Assembly: GCA_014058105.1 (NCBI GenBank)
Contig: JACGCM010000882.1
Location: forward strand, 62,001 to 126,000
DNA: 64,000 nt
Reading direction: 5' to 3'
Source of the DNA: Kingdonia uniflora
Taxonomy: Eukaryota; Streptophyta; Magnoliopsida; Ranunculales; Circaeasteraceae
The notes under the pieces were generated by a model. It worked only from the letters and a program-made list of their open reading frames with translations. It was not told the DNA's origin and made no database searches. Shown here piece after piece: positions 10,950 to 19,805 of the stretch. Made by a program: the position numbers and the translations under genes. The first letter of the stretch is position 1. Each line of letters starts with the position of its first letter.

Positions 10950-11456
10950 AGTATTCAAGTAAAGCAGAGTTTAGTCAAGGCCATTATGGATTCGGGTAGT
11001 CAGAAAAATTTGATTTCTGAGACGTTGGTGAAGAAGATGGGTTTGACGACTATAGCTCATCCTAAGCCGTATGGTTTGGGGTGAATTCAGGAAGATGCGG
11101 ATGTAATGATCACAAAGCAGTGTACTTTTAGGTTTGTGATTTCTGAGAAGTTTATTGACGAGGTGGCGTGTGAAGTGGTTCCTTTGGATGTGTGTCAGGT
11201 CATCTTGGGCAGTCCTTATCTTTGGAACCGAGATGCGATTCATTACCGTATAACTCGCAAGTATCGTCTTGTGAAGGAGGGAATGGAGTTCCATATCAAT
11301 GCTTGTAAGGAGCATATCACTACGTCAAATTTAGTAATAGAAACTAAGGTAAAACGGTTGGTTAATGCGAGCGGCAAGTTTGTGTTATTGGTACGACCGG
11401 TTCAAGAGGGTACGTCGGCTAGAGTGTTGTCTCCAATAACAACATTTTTTAAGTAA
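10950..11456 (+). pseudogene. gypsy aspartic protease, broken
   Basis: The retropepsin-type active-site triad DSG is encoded at 10989-10997 in AIMDSGSQKNLISETLVKKM. Downstream the frame gives DVCQVILGSPYLWNRDAIHY, the second conserved block of plant gypsy proteases (hydrophobic-LG followed by W). In-frame TGA codons at about 10929 and 11082 stand where Trp would be read. After 11456 the reading jumps to RNase H, so the whole RT is deleted. Confidence 0.8.
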
Positions 11457-11465
11457 CAACCCGAC

Positions 11466-11831
11466 TTGGGGAAGTTGCAAGAGGAGGTTGTGGTATATAC
11501 TGATTACAAACCGTTTCAGTTTTTCACTACACAGTCCAAGCTACAACAAGCTCGCCAGATGAAGGGGAGGTCGTATCTCCAACAATTTCCCTTAATTATA
11601 CAGTATAAGAAGGGAGTGAACAACAAATTGGCTGATAGGTTATCTCGACCCCCATTACAAACTATTTCCGCTATGTTGGTTTCTATGCAGATACATCCTT
11701 TTGTTACGTCAGGATATGTTGCAGGATATGATGATCTTAAGGGGCATAGTGTGTTTCGCCGAAAGTTACTGCCAAGCAAGGCATGTAGTGGTATTGAGTC
11801 GTTCCGAGTTGGGAAGAACCGTCTTTTTTAG
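11466..11831 (+). pseudogene. gypsy RNase H C-terminus with the start of integrase, fused to LTR
   Basis: The frame starts with VVVYTDYKPFQFFTTQSKLQ, then QQFPLIIQYKKGVNNKLADR and LSRPPLQTISAMLVSMQI. It matches the corresponding part of the 31.8-kb element (LSRPPLPTISALLEAMQI). The sequence stops within the linker before the integrase zinc finger and passes at about 11821-11830 (a T-run shared with the LTR) into the last 86 bases of the LTR. A deletion at short homology is the likely cause. Confidence 0.8.
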
Positions 11832-11913
11832 CAATTGAAGCTTTATTTTTCCCAATATTGGTGTTCTTCGTATCTTTCAGCTAACTAGAGCTTCTTCATC
11901 GTATTGTGGATTA
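11828..11913 (+). repeat. 3' LTR fragment of the 9.36-kb gypsy element
   Basis: Near-identical to 9630-9715 (AGCAATTGAAGC ... CGTATTGTGGATTA). It is followed at once by CCACT (11914-11918), the right target-site duplication. Confidence 0.88.
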
Positions 11914-12089
11914 CCACTGCCCGAGGGGTGTGTGCAATGGTGTCGAAATAAAAGTTTACCACACACTCACACTCACACTCACATGCTTTCCACTTACTCA
12001 TGTCTACAACGGTACAACCAATGATTAAATGAGAGAGTATCTTTATCTTCAAATTCCTAATTCCCTAGCAATTAGCAATGCGTGACTAT

Positions 12090-12175
12090 GTTCAAAGACC
12101 AAAATATAAGCTACCCATATCAAGAGGTCATGGGTTCGAACCCTCGTGGGGTTGGCTTTCATTTTTAGAGATATA
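12090..12175 (+). repeat. Possible SINE or tRNA-like relic with a B box
   Basis: GGTTCGAACCC at 12133-12143 is a perfect Pol III B box in the context AGGTCATGGGTTCGAACCCTC, common in plant SINEs. A matching A box and a cloverleaf are not evident, so it is not called a tRNA. Confidence 0.3.
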
Positions 12176-12216
12176 ACAGGTGCTTTATAAAATAGCAGAC
12201 TAATTTGGTATATGGG

Positions 12217-12900
12217 TATTGTATGAGCCTAATTTCGTATCTCGAACTTGGTATCTCACACCAAAGATAATCAGAGCGCTAACAAGTAATGTCTAACACA
12301 AGATTTAGCGTGAAAAACCTTTGAATATGCTAAAAACCACGACCTCTCTTGAGGATTTTAGAAAGAGAGATATTATTGATGATGGCTAGCTATTACAAAG
12401 ATTGCTCTAGATAGTTATGTATATAATTTTCCGTGTAGAATTTCCTGTCTCCAAACTTTTTTGATAGGAAAAATCTGTCCTTAACCTCTATTTCTTTGGT
12501 CTTGGACGGCAATTATTACTTTTAATGATGAACGTTACAATATAATTTTAACGAGTCTTTGAACTGATTGCGTAACGGTGTGATCCTTCTGTTTTGTAAT
12601 GACTTTTTTAATGACTCTGAGTGCAGTATGAATCAAGTTGTTGGTATGGAGGTCGATATCTACTCTTAGGTCGAAAATGTGAAATAAACCCTTCATTATA
12701 ATTGTTCCATGAATGTACTACATGATCGTATGTTGACGAGGTCGAGTAAAAGTATGATGGTCGAACTGAGCTTTGAGGTCGAGATTCGGAATAGGCATTA
12801 TAGGTATGATTGTGTTCCTCTTGTTTTTGCGTATTTTCTTTCTTTCTTAATTGCTCGGCTTTGGTTTGGTTAATCTAACATTGGTTATGTTTTAGGTACG
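12217..12900 (-). repeat. Degenerate LTR-like sequence (Tat-like gypsy family)
   Basis: The stretch starts TGTATGAGCC and contains TTAGCGTGAAAAACC, CACGACCTCTCTTGAGG and GCTATTACAAAGATTGCTC. This order also occurs at 38030-38230 and, more loosely, in the Tat-like LTRs at 47155 and 49934. Both ends are uncertain and no internal domains adjoin it, so a solo or broken LTR is likely. Confidence 0.5.
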
Positions 12901-13606
12901 GGAAAAAATGATGCAGGATCTACAACTATTTATGCTGGCATGCTTGTGATGCCTACATTTCATTATACGTTTTATTTGTAACCTCTACAAGTAAAGAACA
13001 AGCAGTAGTAATGCAAGTCTATTTTTCGGTAATAGTGCAATTACAGGCAGTAGTTTAACTTAGCGCAGTTACAAGTAGTAGGAAGAACTCAGTTGTAAAC
13101 AGCAGCAACAACAAAGTATTCAGCAGGTAACACTCGGGTAAACAACGCAAGAACTGGCTGGTTATTAGCAGTAAGAATAGGCAGGTTTCAGCAGTAGAAC
13201 AATTCCGGTAAACAACACGTAATGTGTAAACAATTCTTGTAACAAAGACAACATAATAGTAATAGCTCGATGCGTAGGTTGCACTCTCTTTAAAGAGTAT
13301 TTCAACCTACCTCGGGTACATGTAAATAGTCTGATTTCTCCCATAATACAACGAGCATATACAGTTGCTTCAGTACCGAAAGTCTACGTACAGTAACAGT
13401 TATACAGTACTACCGGAAGTCTACGCACAGTAACAGTAAATTTCGCACCTCAGTAAACCTTACAAACTTACGAGAGAGTTTGAGTTTGAACGCGGAGAAG
13501 AAGAAAGATGGAAACTTGTTTTCTTTGTTGTTTTTATAAGATGGAAACAAAGATATTTATAGAGAGAGGTTTACAACGGCTCTCTCTCTATTTAAACGTT
13601 TGAGAT
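12901..13606. other. CAGTAG-rich low-complexity stretch, no gene
   Basis: Repeated GCAGTAG and CAGTAACAG words. An imperfect stem-loop with GTAGGTTG (13274-13281) pairing with CAACCTAC (13303-13310) lies in it. A 30-bp sequence around AAGTCTACG is duplicated near 13380 and 13418. Nothing coding was recognised. Confidence 0.4.
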
Positions 13607-14050
13607 GTGAGATCAGGTCTTTATTGTTATGGAGAGAAGAATGTGAAGACCAAAGACCAAAGACCAAAGACCAAAGACCAAGCCAAGCAAGTCAAGCCCA
13701 AGCCTAAGAAATTTTTTGTTAAAAAGATTAGGGTAAGCCTAGCCCAACTCCAAAGGGCCCCCAAGGCCTCCAGAGCGAATTGCCCAATCCCAAGTCTAAG
13801 CTGGCCCGGTCCAAGAGAGGTTCAAGTGTGTCTAGGGTATAAAATCCCCTCACACACCTATACACTCTCTCTATGTCACATGTTATACACATGTCACATG
13901 GGTACTACCTTATATATTTAGTTCATCTATTGTTTATAAACAACGTGAGACTAAACTTTAGGCTATAGTTTAAGAGTCACATAAAATAGATGACCAAGAG
14001 GTCACGGTTTCAAGGCTCAAAATGAGGTACAAGTTTTGAAAAAATTCCAA
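13607..14050 (+). repeat. LTR-like repeat with AAAGACC tandem array
   Basis: A run of five AAAGACC heptamers is at about 13647-13681, followed by GC-rich sequence (AATTGCCCAATCCCAAG, AGCTGGCCCGGTCC) related to 9225-9350. A TATA-like GGTATAAAATCCCC is at 13837-13850 and short CT repeats follow. The composition suggests a U3-R part of an LTR. No gag or pol follows. ORF 13607-13921 reads through these repeats and is not called. Confidence 0.4.
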
Positions 14051-14586
14051 CAGCTGTCGACTCGATCACGAACCAGCAGGATTAGAAAGTTATTCATTGC
14101 GGCTCGTAGTAAGTTTTATCTGCGTTTGCTTCAAAACAATACTCCCCACGACCACTTTTGGTGTCCGAACTCAAGACTGATTCTAGGAAGCTTTCTTAAT
14201 GAATGCCGACCCTAACATCTTCTCTTATGTGTTCCTGTAGGTGTAGGATATAAGCTAAGAGGATCCTGTGGGAATTGAGAAAGGAGAAACTTCCTCAAGA
14301 AAATAAGGATACAAAATAGAGATTTTATATATAGCTTTGTTTCCCGTCTTCAAGAACGAGATGGTGTCTGAGGAAGGGAGGGAACAAAGTTACAAACTCA
14401 ATACTTCGTTGGCAATCTTCATCATTGATAGCGTAAGATCTTAAACATGCACGTTTTTGTTTTGGGACAGGGAAATATATTTCAAGGATGGTTTTCCTTG
14501 AATATGACACTATTGGCTCAGGTATTATATTCTTACGCGATTACTTCATCTATGAGAAAAATATTAATTCAGGTATTATATTCTTA

Positions 14587-14839
14587 GAGCACCTCTAACA
14601 TCAAGGTATGCGATTATGGTTTAGCATACCGGTATACATGAATGTCGTACAAGGAGTTATGGTTTTTCAGCCGCACGCTGAACTGTTCAGCGCCAGACGC
14701 CAAATCATTTGGTGAAGCAATAAGCAAATTAATTCATCAAAAATGCCAAATTATATGTCACCGCGCACTGAACCGCTTGAAGGGTTTTTGCAAAAGTATG
14801 TGAAAATCGTAACAACATACTATGCTGCTAGAAGTGCTC
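14587..14839. mobile_element. Tourist-like (PIF/Harbinger-type) MITE, TSD TTA
   Basis: 253 bp with terminal inverted repeats starting GAGCACCTCTAACA and ending TGCTAGAAGTGCTC (reverse complement GAGCACTTCTAGCA). It is flanked by TTA at 14584-14586 and 14840-14842. There is no coding capacity. A 3-bp TTA duplication with GAGC-type termini fits Tourist-like MITEs. Confidence 0.8.
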
Positions 14840-15219
14840 TTACAAAACTGAAAGAATTAAAAAAATTATAACTTGGCTTGATACTACTCCAGATCGCTAC
14901 TTGTAACTCTTTCATTCAGATGCATCTACAAGATTAGATTCAGAATTTACATATTTTTGGAGTCCTGATTTGTGAATCACTTGTATATGATTGAAATCAT
15001 TCTCCTCAGTCGTGGATGATAGAGTGGATCAGAATAGTCGCCTCTTCGGTTGAAGGGATACCATTCTCTGCAAGAAACATATTTTGGCAAACTTGTTTAC
15101 TAAAAAAAGAACCGTATGAGAAAACCTCTTGTTATGAGAAGTATGAGCATTTTTCAGCATGATTTTTTGGAGTATTTTTATATGTCGTGTTTTCGTGATA
15201 CATTTTTATAGGTGCATTA

Positions 15220-15810
15220 GAGTATCCACAATACTCTCTTTTTAATAAAAAGTGTTTTTGAGGAGTTTTATATCAAACCAAACATGAAGAGCATCCACAA
15301 TAGCCTCCCTTCAAAAATAAGAAGCGGTTGTTACGTAGAAACATTTATGTGGCTACCAAAATCTTCTTTCTCTCTCCTTACTGTTTTGTTGAGGAGATAG
15401 AGAGAGAGTGTAAAAATAGGGAGGAAACGAAATTCAAGGAGTCGATAAAAATATTTTTCAACTTTATTGTCTCCCAAAATAAATTTAGGAAGACGTTTGT
15501 GGATGCTGTAAGGGTAAAAATGATTCCCATATGTAAATGAGCTACATCATAAAATTAACTGCCTAAACCACTTTTAACTAGTCATGTTTAAAAAGAAAAG
15601 GTAAAAAATAAATTTTTTAACCTTTTTTGTTTACTTTTCACTTAATATAATAGTCCTGCCTAGCTGCTGACCAAATTATTCTCTAGACTGCCCATTCTTG
15701 AAGAGAAAGAAATGAAAATATAGGGATAGGGAGTCTCACGCATAGTATAAATGTCATATTATTATTTTTTGCCTCCCTAAAATGAGTTTAGGGAGGCTAT
15801 TGTGATGCTC
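15220..15810. mobile_element. Tourist-like MITE with a second internal left end
   Basis: Left end GAGTATCCACAATACTC at 15220, right end AGGGAGGCTATTGTGATGCTC ending at 15810 (reverse complement GAGCATCACAATAGCC). TTA flanks are at 15217-15219 and 15811-15813. A second left-type end, GAGCATCCACAATAGCC, starts at 15289 and matches the right end even better. This suggests one MITE inserted into, or duplicated at, the end of another of the same family. Confidence 0.75.
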
Positions 15811-16582
15811 TTATATCAGTAGTGGCACGCATATTTGACAATGTATACCTGGTAGAGAGAGTGGCAAGTTGGAAATGAAATTGTTGATGATCCCACCACC
15901 ATTTGCATTTGGTTTTGAAGAGCAAAACGGAGAGACAAAGCTAGAGATGATAAGGTTCGTGATCTCACTCCTTCTCTTCTCTTCTTCTTCAACATCTCTT
16001 CTTCTCGTAGAAGTCATGAAGTTCTCACAATCAAATACAATATCTTCCATCTTTTTGTTCGTTCTATGATTGCTGTTGTTGCAATGGGGGCATAAAATGC
16101 TTAATGCATGTTGGACCCACAAGTTGTTGGAGGTGTACATGTGTTACGCTATCACGGTGAGTTAGTTACACTTGGCGAATGGCTGGTGAAGCATTGGGTG
16201 AGTAAGATCTACTTTATCAACTAATAATGGTTTCTTCTGTCATTCCAGATTCACATGCCACCACAATCCTACAAATTCACAACTTCTTCAGTAACAAGCA
16301 ACTTTCTTATAGTTAACTTCTACATCCATTCTTGGATAGAGAAAACAAAAAAAAAACTCGGGAATGTGAGCTCACAAAAGATCCCCAAAGATTTTTACCA
16401 TTCAAACCATATTTTGGTGGTGATTATTCAAGCCACATACCGTACGGTATCAGGGCGTCAACTTAGACTCGGGCACTGGGGGAATGCTACACCTTTTTTT
16501 AGCAAGAAAGTTGGGGTTATGAAAACCCCTAGCTGTCAGGTTTGCCATGACATCTATCTGAGCTGTACGTTCAGATGTCAGG
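15811..16582. other. Spacer, no gene recognised
   Basis: Two overlapping ORFs on opposite strands (15869-16069 and 15811-16140) and one at 16255-16614 lack family features. I see nothing else. Confidence 0.4.
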
Positions 16583-16590
16583 GTAATGCC

Positions 16591-16735
16591 CAGGCTCGGC
16601 CCAAGTACCCCTAAGGCCCTGTGCGAAAATACAAAAATGGCCTAATTTTTCCTTGGGGTTTTTTTTTTTTTTTGGGTCCTTTTATTCTTGGGCCATGTGC
16701 GGTCGCCGCCTCACACACCCTCATGGCTGTCCCTG
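16591..16735. mobile_element. Short hAT-type non-autonomous element, 8-bp TSD GTAATGCC
   Basis: 145 bp beginning CAGGCTCGGCCC and ending CATGGCTGTCCCTG, flanked by perfect 8-bp repeats GTAATGCC at 16583-16590 and 16736-16743. Its inner words (CCCTGTGCGAAAATACAAAAATGGCCTAA, split here for description; CACACACCCTCATGG) match the element at 46297-46513, so both belong to one family. 8-bp duplications and CA...TG ends fit hAT. Confidence 0.82.
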
Positions 16736-16817
16736 GTAATGCCCTAACTACCTAGTCGTATGTACAACTTCCCCCAATACCTGAGCGTGGTACCAGGGTT
16801 GTATTGCTATATACAGT

Positions 16818-17378
16818 CAAGGGCGAAACCAAGAGTCTAAGTTAGGGGGGATATTAAATAATGGGGGTTTGGGGGCGAAGCCCTAAAAAATGGACGATAC
16901 AATTTTACTGGATGGAGGCTAGGAGTTGAAAAAAATCAAGATATCCTTAGATTCAAAGTTAATTGAGGTTTGAAGCTTGATTTTTTTATTAATATTCGTT
17001 GTGATATTTTTACATCAAAAACCAAGCCAAAAATAATCCATGGATTCATTATCCGTTGAAGCTTAAAACTAGTTCTTTGTTGTTGCTCTTCTTCATTAAT
17101 TTCATATAAATATCATTAAATCCCAAATTTGTATATCCTCATAAAGAAAAGTTTTAATGAAAAATAGAAGAGTTTTAAAATTTAAAAAGAGAGAGATATA
17201 TAGAGTTTATAGAGAGATAAACTGTTTAGAGATAACTAGGAAGAGAGATTGGTGATCTGTTTTACCAAAAAAAAAAGATTTTGGATATACGAAACTTAAT
17301 AGATAACTAAGAAAATATTTTTTGAAAAATCTACCCCGTGCTATAGCCTAGGGTACCCTACTAGTAGTTCCGCCCCTG
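16818..17378. mobile_element. hAT-type non-autonomous element, 8-bp TSD
   Basis: 561 bp with ends CAAGGGCGAAACCA and TAGTTCCGCCCCTG (reverse complement CAGGGGCGGAACTA). Flanks TATACAGT (16810-16817) and GATACAGT (17379-17386) agree at 7 of 8 positions. AT-rich interior without ORFs. The termini resemble common plant hAT ends of the CAGGGGCGG type. Confidence 0.8.
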
Positions 17379-17386
17379 GATACAGT

Positions 17387-17685
17387 ACAACATGCATTTC
17401 GATAGACATATAGTGCGCCTACATTTAAAACGTTAGTCGTTTTTGACATAAATAAAATGTCCATCATCACCATCTTTTTAATTGTCTTGCACAATCACCG
17501 AGAAAAACCAACCGCTTATTAGAACATTGTGTTGCATCAAATAAGATGCTACATATGTACAGTAACATACACTTCAAGCGGAATCAAAGTGGGCCAGATC
17601 TATCTCGTGGGCCTGATCTATCCAAGATAAATGCAACTCAAGTGAAGTACCATTTTAGATAAAAAAGAGAGAGAGAGAGAGAGAG
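17387..17685 (+). promoter_or_regulatory. Upstream region of the CCR-like gene, GA-rich leader
   Basis: An uninterrupted GA dinucleotide run (about 17665-17686) directly precedes the start codon. Such GA tracts are common in plant 5' leaders. No clear TATA box was identified. A hAT-type element ends only 308 bp upstream of the ATG, so the promoter is short or partly transposon-derived. Confidence 0.5.
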
Positions 17686-19200
17686 ATGTTTAAGGGAGAG
17701 AAGAAGGTTGTTTGCGTTACCGGTGGGAGCGGTTTCATCGGATCGTATCTCGTCTCTCTCCTTCTCAACCGTGGTTACACTGTTCACGCCACCGTTCAAG
17801 ATCTCAGTAAGTTTTACCTTTTTACCCTAAAGGTTAATTTTGTAATTATACTATTTGTGATGATTGTTGCAGAAGATGAGAAAGAGACCAAGCATCTAGA
17901 GGCGCTACAAGGTGCCGAAACCAAACTCCGTTTGTACCAAATTGACCTCTTAAATTACGATTCTATCCTCGCCGCGATTAACAGTACACATGGCGTATTC
18001 CACGTGGCGTCTCCCTGTACGGTTGATCGAGTTGTAGATCCCGAGGTTAGTGTGGACGACCTTTTATTTTAAGTACATTTTGTGTATGACATGTTTTTAT
18101 GACCGTGCTATATATATATATATATATGTTAGAGACAATTATTGGACCCGGCCATAAAAGGGACGATAAATGTACTAAAAGCCGCGAAGGAAAGCGGGGT
18201 GAAGCGAGTGGTCGTAACGTCGTCCGTATCGGCTATCACCCCGAGTCCTACCTGGCCTGCTGATGTCGTTAAGCGGGAGGAGTGCTGGACGGACACGGAT
18301 TACTGTAAGGAGAAAGAGGTAAATTTTGTTTCTGAAAATTTACACATTTTTCGTGGCAATGTATCTTTAATTGTAGGCCGGAAAAGGCGTAGTAGGTATA
18401 AAGTTTTATGTGACTGACAAAAGATATTTACGGGGCTCGTTGATGCATATGGTTTTCAAATATCATCCCATTTTAATTGTTCGTACATTGTTTGTTTATA
18501 TCAATGCAACAGTTGTGGTATCCCCTTTCGAAGACATTGGCAGAGAAAGCCGCGTGGGAGTTTGCCAAGGAGATGGGATTGGACGTGGTTGTGATTAATC
18601 CCGGAACCGTAATGGGACCTGTTCTACCCCCCACCCTCAATGCCAGTATGCTGATGCTCGTTCGTCTTCTTGACGGTAATTCTTTCGGGAATTTTACCAT
18701 AATTTTGAGAACCTGTTTGTCATAGTTTTAGTACAAGTTATATGAAGTGTTGCATTTTTCTGTAATAGGGTGCACGGAAGAGTATGCAAATTTTTACATG
18801 GGACCTGTTCATGTTAAGGACGTTGCGTTAGCTCATATAGTCTTATATGAGAATCCATTGGCATCTGGGAGGCACGTATGTGTTGAAGAGATATGCCATT
18901 ATAGCGACTTTGTAGCTAAAGTTGCAGAACTCTACCCTGACTACAAGGTTCCCAGGTAAAAAATATTGGAAAATTTCAAGATAATGGTGATAACGGATAG
19001 ATCAAACAACAAATGATATTGGAAAATTTCAACGATGTGTTTGTGTCTTTTGCAGGTTGCCAGAGGATACTCAACCTGGATTGTTACGGGCAAAAGATGG
19101 AGCTAAAAAGTTAATTGACTTAGGTATTCAGTTCGCATCGATGGAGCAAATCATCAAGGATTCCATGGAGAGTTTAAAGAGCAAAGGCTATATTTCTTGA
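17686..19200 (+). CDS. Cinnamoyl-CoA reductase-like NADP-dependent reductase (six exons)
   Basis: Atypical short-chain dehydrogenase (CCR/DFR-type, cytosolic) reducing an activated acid or aldehyde. Exons 17686-17806, 17873-18045, 18133-18318, 18513-18675, 18769-18955 and 19056-19200 join in frame to 324 residues, with GT-AG at every junction. Visible: Rossmann motif VTGGSGFIGS (residues 11-20), TSSVSAI with the catalytic Ser (128/129), and WYPLSK with Tyr163 and Lys167; NPGTVMGPVLPPTLNAS is a family block. The CCR signature KNWYCYGK is absent, and the NADP-phosphate Arg usual in TVRD is Gln38 (TVQD). It is therefore CCR-like rather than a lignin CCR; substrate unknown. Exon 3 starts after TTAG at 18132 because this alone keeps the frame (RQLLDPAIKG). 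No disabling change was seen. It lies tail to tail with TIC56. Confidence 0.9.
18106..18127. repeat. TA microsatellite in intron 2 of the CCR-like gene
   Basis: About ten TA dinucleotides just upstream of the exon 3 acceptor. A length change here could affect the branch point and acceptor spacing. Confidence 0.75.
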
Positions 19201-19805
19201 GAGTCCGAGTCGTAGTTAGAGAATAATTCCCTTCGAACTATCTAGGTATTCGGGTGTGAAATAAAACCTAGTTTATAGATTCGGATCTGTGACTAAAATG
19301 TATGCTACAGCACAGTTCTCAATGGCAACTTCTAATAATAGCTTTATTTATGAACAAATCTGATTAGTCTGAGCCTCTAACAACTAATAAAATACGGGCG
19401 GTAAATACACTCGTGTTCACAGCATATCATTGTCTCAATCCAAAAGCCAATCATACAATTAGAAGTACGTTAATAATATTCCCACTTGTACATGAAATCG
19501 CTAATTATCATTTGCAAGACCAGGATTCTACAACAAAGCATAATTCTCTGCTGAATTCATATTTACTGAAACACTGTGGGTGCTTTTATAAGTGGTTACA
19601 AATACAACAATGAAGGACAACATACTTGACTCAATTAAGTACAAAGGTTTATTAGCAAATACAGAAAGGAACTGCCACAAACAAAACCCGTAAACATCTC
19701 TTTGGTTGACAATTTTCCGCAAGGATGTCGTAAAGATAAAGAAGGGAATGAATTCTTCTCTATCTTACAATACTTGAGACTTGTATGGAAGCTTATCAGA
19801 TACTG
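19201..19805. other. Convergent 3' region between the CCR-like gene and TIC56
   Basis: Presumed 3' UTRs of both genes. No further gene was recognised; ORFs on both strands here overlap each other and lack family features. Confidence 0.5.

Larger units (their letters stand above)
9355..11913 (+). mobile_element. Internally deleted Ty3/gypsy element with TSD CCACT
   Basis: 5' LTR 9355-9715, then gag, protease, an RNase H piece, and a fragment of the 3' LTR ending at 11913. Identical CCACT flanks are at 9350-9354 and 11914-11918. The LTR starts TGATCCAAGAGG and ends GTATTGTRGATTA, so termini are TG...TA, not TG...CA. Reverse transcriptase palm and most of the integrase are missing. It belongs to the same family as the element at 31814-35399 and the LTR at 63781 (same LTR start, same gag start and same RNase H end). 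Confidence 0.85.

Noticed and set aside
12133..12143. tRNA gene
   Set aside because: Perfect B box, but no cloverleaf or A box could be drawn around it.
13607..13921. 104-codon plus-strand ORF
   Set aside because: Mostly translation of AAAGACC repeats and LTR-like sequence.
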